Assembly: GCA_903813345.2 (NCBI GenBank)
Contig: CAIIXF020000005.1
Span: 18,913,375 to 18,977,374, forward strand
Length of the DNA stretch: 64,000 nt
Origin: Owenia fusiformis
Lineage: Eukaryota; Annelida; Polychaeta; Sabellida; Oweniidae
Direction: 5' to 3'
This document shows, piece by piece, positions 57,785-64,000 of this stretch. The translations under genes and the position numbers were made by a program. How positions within the stretch are numbered: the stretch's first letter is position 1; every line of letters starts with the position of its first letter. Under the pieces are notes generated by a model, which saw only the letters and a list, made by a program, of their open reading frames with translations, was not told the origin of the DNA and made no database searches.

Positions 57785-58575
57785 TTATACTCCACCTACA
57801 CTCCCCTAGTTTAGCAACCTTAGCTCTCCCATTGAACTACGTGTTAAAGCCTCTTTATATTTGAATTTTATTTACTTAACCTGTGATGAAAATATTTATT
57901 ACTAGTATATAGAGGGAAACGTAACTTGACTTTATTACCAATACCTCCAAATATTCCCATTTCTTTCCTCAATTACAGTAGGTTGAAAATTGATGATAAA
58001 TTTGATGAATATTTGAAAAACAACATTCCCATGTTAACCCATGGGAAATGGTACGTTTGTCTCAAGTCATATGACAGAATATCCATCTCTCCGATTTCTT
58101 GCAAGAAGTACAAGTTAGGTAGTCAATTGAATTTGCTAACTTCATTTAACAAATAATTGATACATTTCATCAGATTCAGGTTCAACAAAGTTATAGGTCT
58201 TTAAAATCAGAATTATTTTTTAAAAAACTGCCATTGAAATAACACGGGAGGCGAAAAATGATTTTCAAAAATGTATTCATAAAGTAAACTAAACACTCAG
58301 TGTACAAAAAAGTTAGACAATTCAGTTTTCTATATAAAAATATTTTTTGGTGAATCATTTACTGAAAAGATATCCAGATTTCTGATTTGCCCTGAACTTA
58401 CCATTTCCCATTTGTTTACATGGGAAAGACAACTTTCAAAAAATACATTATCAATTTTGACCAATTATTTAATAGCAGGTTAAGTAAATAAGAATTCAAA
58501 TATAAAGAGGCTTCAACACATAGTTCAATGGGGGAGCTAAGGTGTCCAAACTTATGGAGTGGAGTGTACTTAAAC
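57785..58575. mobile_element. About 790-bp foldback element
   Basis: TTAGCTCTCCCATTGAACTA and GCCTCTTTATATTTGAATTT (57820-57872) recur in reverse complement at 58490-58550. Inner arms also match (CCCATGGGAAATGGTA versus its partner near 58405). Any frame inside is a by-product of the arms. Confidence 0.75.
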
Positions 58576-58794
58576 ATCATGGGTCAAAACCGAATGACAT
58601 GCTTTGGCAAGAAGTGATACATTTATCATGGTGTCATTGCATGTGTTTCATTTAGTCTGGGGGTAGAGTACTGACAAATATTTCTTCAAAATCATTCAAT
58701 TACTGTACTGTACTTCTTACTGTGCTCAGTCCATCAATACAGGTATTGGAATATCTCCAGGTTACCAGTTAAACATTTGCATTTATTGCTGGTC

Positions 58795-60560
58795 ATTGAG
58801 ATGGGCTGACTGAAAGATGACATATCATTTATTATAGGTCACTGAGATTGGCTGACTGGTGGATGAAGTATAATTTATTGTAGGTCATTGACATGGGCTG
58901 ACTGGTGGATGAAGTATCACTTGTTATGTATTAATTGTAGGTCAATGAGATGGGCTGACTTGTGAATGAAGTATCATTTATTATACATTTATTATAGGTC
59001 AATGACATGGGCTGACTGGTGGATGAAGTATCATTTATTATGCATTTATTATAGGTTAATGAGATGGGCTGATTTGTGAATGAAGTATCATTTATTATAC
59101 ATTTATTATAGGTCAATTAGATGAGCTGGCTGGTGGATGAAGTATCATTTATTATGTATCTATTATAGGTCAATTAGATGAGCTGACTGGTGGATGAAGT
59201 ATCATTTATTATGCAATTATTATAGGTCAATGACATGGGCTGACTGGTGGATAATGTATCATTTATTATACATTTATTATAGGTCAATGACATGGGCTGA
59301 CTGGTGGATGAAGTATCATGTATTATGCATTTATTATAGGTTAATGAAATGGGCTGACTTGTGAATGAAGTATCATTTATTATACATTTATTATAGGTCA
59401 ATTAGATGAGCTGGCTGGTGGATGAAGTATCATTTATTATGTACCTATTATAGGTCAATGAGATGGGGTGACTGGTGGATGAAGTATCATTTATTTATTA
59501 TGCATTTATTATAGGTCAATGGCATGGGCTGACTGGTGGATGAAGTATCATTTATTATATATTTATTATAGGTCAATTAGATGAGCTGACTGGTGAATGA
59601 AGTATCATTTATTATGTATCTATTATAGGTCAATGAGATGGGGTGACTGGTGGATGAAGTATTATTTATTATGCATTTATTATAGGTCAATGAGATGGGG
59701 TGACTGGTGGATGAAGTATCATTTATTTATTATGCATTTATTATAGGTAAATGGCATGGGTTGACTGGTGGATGAAGTATCATTTATTATATATTTATTA
59801 TAGGTCAATTAGATGAGCTGACTGGTGAATGAAGTATCATTTATTATGTATTTATTATAGGTCAATTAGATGAGCTGACTGGTGGATGAAGTATCATTTA
59901 TTATATATTTATTATAGGTCAATTAGATGAGCTGACTGGTGAATGAAGTATCATTTATTATGTATTTATTATAGGTCAATTAGATGAGCTGACTGGTGAA
60001 TGAAGTATCATTTATTATATATTTATTATAGGTCAATTAGATGAGCTGGCTGGTGGATAATGTATCATTTATTATGCATTTATTATAGGTCAATGAGATG
60101 GGGTGACTGGTGGATGAAGTATCATTTATTATGTATCTATTATAGGTCAATGAGATGGGGTGACTGGTGGATGAAGTATCATTTATTATGTATCTATTAT
60201 AGGTCAATGAGATGGGGTGACTGGTGTATGAAGTATTATTTATTATGCATTTATTATAGGCTAATGAGATGGGCTGACTTGTGAATGAAGTATCATTTAT
60301 TATGTATCTATTACAGGTCAATTAGATGAGCTGACTGGTGGATAATGTATCATTTATTATGCATTTATTATAGGTCAATGAGATGGGCTGACTGGAATTA
60401 TGCATTTGTTATAGGTTGATGAGATTGGGTGAATGGAGTATGATTTATTATGCATTTATCATAGGTCGATGAGATGGGGTGAATGAAGTATAATTTATTA
60501 TAGGTCAATGAGATGACTGACTGGTGAATGGAGTATAATTTATTATGCATTTATTATAGG
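58795..60560. repeat. 60-bp minisatellite, about 28-30 units
   Basis: Unit: TATTATAGGTCAATGAGATG, GGCTGACTGGTGGATGAAGT, ATCATTTATTATGCATT. The period is 60-61 bp with occasional 4-bp insertions (extra TTTA) and interspersed subtypes (GAGATGGGGTGA, TTAGATGAGCTG, GACATGGGCTGA) that recur in blocks, indicating higher-order duplication. Because 60 is divisible by 3, long frames appear on both strands. Confidence 0.95.
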
Positions 60561-60599
60561 TTGATGATATTAGAAGCTAGGCCTAGATGCAAGGTTAAA

Positions 60600-62040
60600 C
60601 AATATGAAGTCATTGAAAATGGGGCAGACTACTTATTACGCCATTTTCTGATAGTCTCCAAGATAACCCATTTATAGATCTGAATATGGATTTAAATACA
60701 TTTAGTTTCAATTGATGCATGTCCATTTTATTTTATTTATTTAAAATATAGTCTGGAGATGATCCAGGTGTAGATACTGTATATTCTGCATCAGCTCTGG
60801 GTTACCACTTTACCAAAAAATGTGTTTTTATTTTTAAGAATTAAATAAAATGGAGGCGCATCAGTTTGAAATTAAATAAATCTATATAAAAAATGTTTTT
60901 ATTGGTATTGTCTTCTATATTAGTTGTTTTTGATCATAACTGACTTCCAAGAACATTTATCAAGTGTAATAATTGATTTGATCATTCCATGGACTGGAAT
61001 TCATACATGTAACACACTAAACATTTTATAGGTGTTACATAATTTTGTTTTAAACATAGTGACCCCTTAGAATAGGCTGGGTTATGATGAAATGATGTCA
61101 GTTAATAATGACATATCATTAAACTACAATACAAATATTTTTGCAACTCAATCAAACCTGAAAAAGAAGCAATGTGAAATAAACAAAAGGACTAAAACAT
61201 GAATCTATTTTTCAATGAAATCCAAAGGCCATGATAACAACTGGGAATATATATTATATCATATCTGGGGAGCAGGCAGCTAGTCTAACCCTTATTTAAA
61301 TCTATGCTACCCCCCATAAATATGTGGATTAGAGACCATAAAATGTAAACATTTCCAAAATACTGAAGTGTAAACAAATGCAGTATTGTAATTTTAGTAT
61401 GTAACTGTATTGTAATTGCTTTAAAATATTTTCTCAAATGCAGTTATATCACTTAAATAATTATGTATTTATTGTAATTGAATTAGGCCTAACATATTTT
61501 CTCTGAAATAAAATTAAATGGTTGGAAGTAATCATTTCAATGTATCCCTAGCATGAACATGTATCACCTACAAGTTTCATTTTATTATTCTGAAATAAAG
61601 AATTGAGATATTTATCAATTATAGACTGATAGGAGTAATTGAATATTTAAGAAACAAAATGTCAAAATTCATTAGAATAGCCAGCCACTGTTCAAAGATT
61701 CTGAGATAATCATTAAAATTAAAGGATTATCATAAAATAAAATCTGAACTGTTGGACTCTAAGACACAGGACTACACAAATGATTGTTCTTTTGACCTTG
61801 AAAAACACCAAACATTATTCTATGGTTTGAGAAAGATATAGAGTTTATTCCATGGCAAAATATGTTCCCTTGTTTGATATCAATATTCTAGTTTCATACT
61901 GAAACCCTATCTAATTGAGCAACTCTGTTGTAATCATGAAATAAATCTAGTATCCAAGGGTTGAGATACATATTGAGTTTATCCCCTGAGAAGATATGAA
62001 ATAATCATTAAAATCAAAGGTTGGTCATGAAATAAAATCT
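60600..62040. other. No recognisable gene
   Basis: AT-rich, only short frames; no repeat structure beyond low complexity noted. Confidence 0.35.
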
Positions 62041-62047
62041 GAATTAA

Positions 62048-62689
62048 CCCTAGAAGCCCTAAGGGGGGGTCAAAATGACCCCCCCTGTTAAGTTTTTTCC
62101 CCATAACTTTTTATTGGCATCTGGTAGGGTCTTCAAATTTTCAGTAGCTGAAGCTACAGATATAAGACATGTTTTCTGAAAAAATCAGCAGAATTGTACA
62201 TAGGGTTACTGATTTATTATGATGTAATCATCAGCTGCAATAAACAAAATCGGAAAAAGCTAGCACTATTTCTACCATACGTGTTATCTTTCGAATAAGA
62301 TTACACAATCATTCATCATCATAGCTGTCAAAGTTTTTACACCAAGTTGTAGATAATTGAATGAAGTATATTTTGGTAAAAAATTGAACATCCTAGCTTT
62401 ACTAATTTGTTATTTATTTATTATGATGTAATCATCAGCTCCAATAGACAAAATCAGAAAAAAGCTAGCACTAATTCTACCATACGTGTTGTCTTAAGAA
62501 TAAAATTACGCAATCTCACATCATCGTAGTTGTTAAAACTTTTATACCAAGTTGTAGATAATTGAATGAAGTATATGTGGAAAAAGTTTGAACATCCTAG
62601 CTCTACTAATAAAAATTTTACAAGGGGGGTGCCCTTTTGACCCCCCCTTAGGTGTTCGTGTGACTATTTTTACCTTAGGGCTTCTAGGG
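62048..62689. mobile_element. piggyBac-like MITE, 642 bp
   Basis: Ends CCCTAGAAGCCCTAAGG / CCTTAGGGCTTCTAGGG are flanked by TTAA on both sides, as in piggyBac elements, whose termini begin CCCTAGAAAG. GACCCCCCCT-type subterminal repeats lie next to each end. The interior has a tandem duplication of about 200 bp (GATGTAATCATCAGCT...CTAGCACTA...CATACGTGTT). No transposase. Confidence 0.85.
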
Positions 62690-62889
62690 TTAATAGACTA
62701 GAAATAGGGATGATATAAAATATTGTGAGCAAAACACTGTGATAGTTTTTAAGAAAATTGTTTCAGTGTTCATATAATCATTATAATAGTTGAATCTGTG
62801 CTTACCTTTTTGCTAATGCTCTTTCAGTCTCTCAAAATGTTATTGTAATACTATTGATGATTTAGTGAAATAAAATGCTTATATCTCAG

Positions 62890-64000
62890 AGTTATTATTT
62901 TATTATTAGCATCTTCAGTGATATGGATTTTTGACATGTGTCAATCAAGCAAGTTTCTACATTCTATGGGCCATTGCATTCACATGGAAAACACATTCTT
63001 ACTGTTTTAAAAATACAACCCATAACAAATAGATAAATTTGTATCCATTTTAAAATCATTTTCCAGTTGAAATTGTAGACGTCTTTCATTAAATTTGATA
63101 ACCTTGTCACACAGATATTCATAAAAGTAACTTCAAACTAACACCAACCCAAAATCAAGAAAATGTTTTTTTTAATTTTCGACCATGACGGACTCGATCA
63201 CTCCATTCTACGACAAATCCAATGATGATGAATTGAAAAATTCGTGCTGTTAAAAATGATATGCTGAATATCAATTACGTCTAATAAATAACTTAAAAAT
63301 TGGTGCATTTACCATTGCAGATGTGAAAGAATTAATCACTGGGTTAGCGTGATCGGGTCCCAATTGGGTTACAATTAATCGCAATTTTGTTAAGTTGCGA
63401 TTAACAACGCGAATTTATTTTTATTTTATCGATGGTGCAAGGTATTCCCGTGAATACATCGTTGAAATTTAATTATTTTCTAGAAAAACCAAAATAATCA
63501 AGCGGTGAATTAAAACCTCTGAAGACTGCAATAAGACGTGCGATCAGACTTAATGTCGTATTGTCCGATGTCCGTATTTCTTATTTTATTTTTAGGATCT
63601 TCGGAGTTGTAGATTTTTGACATATCTCATTATCTGTCTCTGTTTATATCAAAGTTCCTGCCGCCAAATAGCCTTGGATGCAGAATTAAACAGTTCAATT
63701 ATCAGAAGCTTGGTAGAACAAGATGATGCGTCCCATTTAAATTGATGAAACAATCGAGCGTAAATCGTTCGTTTTATTTAATCGTTTTTACACGTTTTAT
63801 TAATAGATAACTCCCTTAAAACGTCGTTCAACATACATTAAATTAAATATCTATGTCTTCAATTACATTTAAAGCTGTTATATTTGTTTCTGTTTCGTTG
63901 CAGACGTGATAAAATTAATTATTGGGTCAAAATTAAAATTTGGTCGCGCATTTTGGTTACAATTAACCACGAGTTACAATTGACCAAGCGAATCCGATTT
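62890..64000. repeat. Divergent long tandem repeats with GGTTACAATTAA motif
   Basis: Stretches near 62905 and 63595 (CATCTTCAGTG...GATTTTTGACAT) and near 63318 and 63900 (TTGCAGA.GTGA.A.AATTAAT..TGGGT, then GGTTACAATTAA) are diverged direct repeats about 0.6-0.7 kb apart. The GGTTACAATTAA motif also resembles the left end of the element at 52820. The array continues past the window end. Confidence 0.5.

Noticed and set aside
57926-58156. 76-codon frame in the foldback element
   Set aside because: Much of it lies within the inverted arms, so the frame is a by-product of repeat sequence; no transposase motif.
58931-60321. Frames encoding 20-residue repeats (MTYNKCIINDTSFTSQPISL type) in the minisatellite
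   Set aside because: Open only because the unit is 60 bp. Frames exist on both strands, no flanking exon signals or unique coding sequence, and variant units break them repeatedly.
1-64000. CRISPR arrays, rRNA or tRNA genes, retrovirus-like elements
   Set aside because: The tandem arrays have long, diverging units without unique spacers. No tRNA B-box in a cloverleaf context and no LTR-type or capsid/envelope coding was recognised by eye.

Overview
This is an AT-rich, intron-bearing metazoan genome segment, most likely from a marine invertebrate. Evidence: GT-AG introns, animal-type orthologues (condensin subunit NCAPH, SFR1, a secreted matrix metalloproteinase), CR1-like and L1/Tx1-like LINE remnants, and many short terminal-inverted-repeat DNA elements. 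The phylum cannot be fixed from sequence alone. No bacterial operon, CRISPR array, rRNA, tRNA or retrovirus-like element was recognised.

Layout. 1-1.62 kb is the 3' part of a Helitron-like element filled with tandem AGGTCA-rich repeats. 1.6-11.3 kb has no recognisable gene, only MITEs, small tandem repeats and a LINE tail. 11.3-32.0 kb is a complete 14-exon minus-strand NCAPH gene (728 residues). Its 11.3-kb intron 6 holds the most striking object in the window: six tandem plus-strand copies of an unrecognised two-exon gene (159-160 residues). Two copies carry stop codons. Each copy has an upstream block with X-box-like and CRE-like sites. 33.6-34.2 kb is a truncated CR1-like LINE. 35.7-37.7 kb is a three-exon SFR1 (recombination mediator) gene. 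40.8-42.0 kb is an intronless FAD-dependent oxidoreductase. 44.6-45.5 kb has three phase-compatible exons of an unidentified plus-strand gene. 45.8-51.5 kb is an eight-exon minus-strand matrix metalloproteinase with two PAN/apple-like domains in place of a hemopexin domain. 52-64 kb is repeat-dominated: a long inverted repeat, two minisatellites, a LINE tail, a foldback element, a piggyBac-like MITE and divergent ~0.6-0.7-kb tandem repeats.

The host genes are functionally unrelated neighbours: chromosome condensation, recombination repair, amino-acid-type oxidation and extracellular proteolysis. The clearest architectural relationship is nesting: the six-gene array lies antisense inside NCAPH, and two transposons have inserted in the array. 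For both, the sister repeat units preserve the empty target site. The candidate new biology is this gene family and its duplicated promoter block. A second candidate is the ~1.02-kb G-rich foldback transposon with 5-bp target duplications, present twice (16.7 and 49.9 kb).
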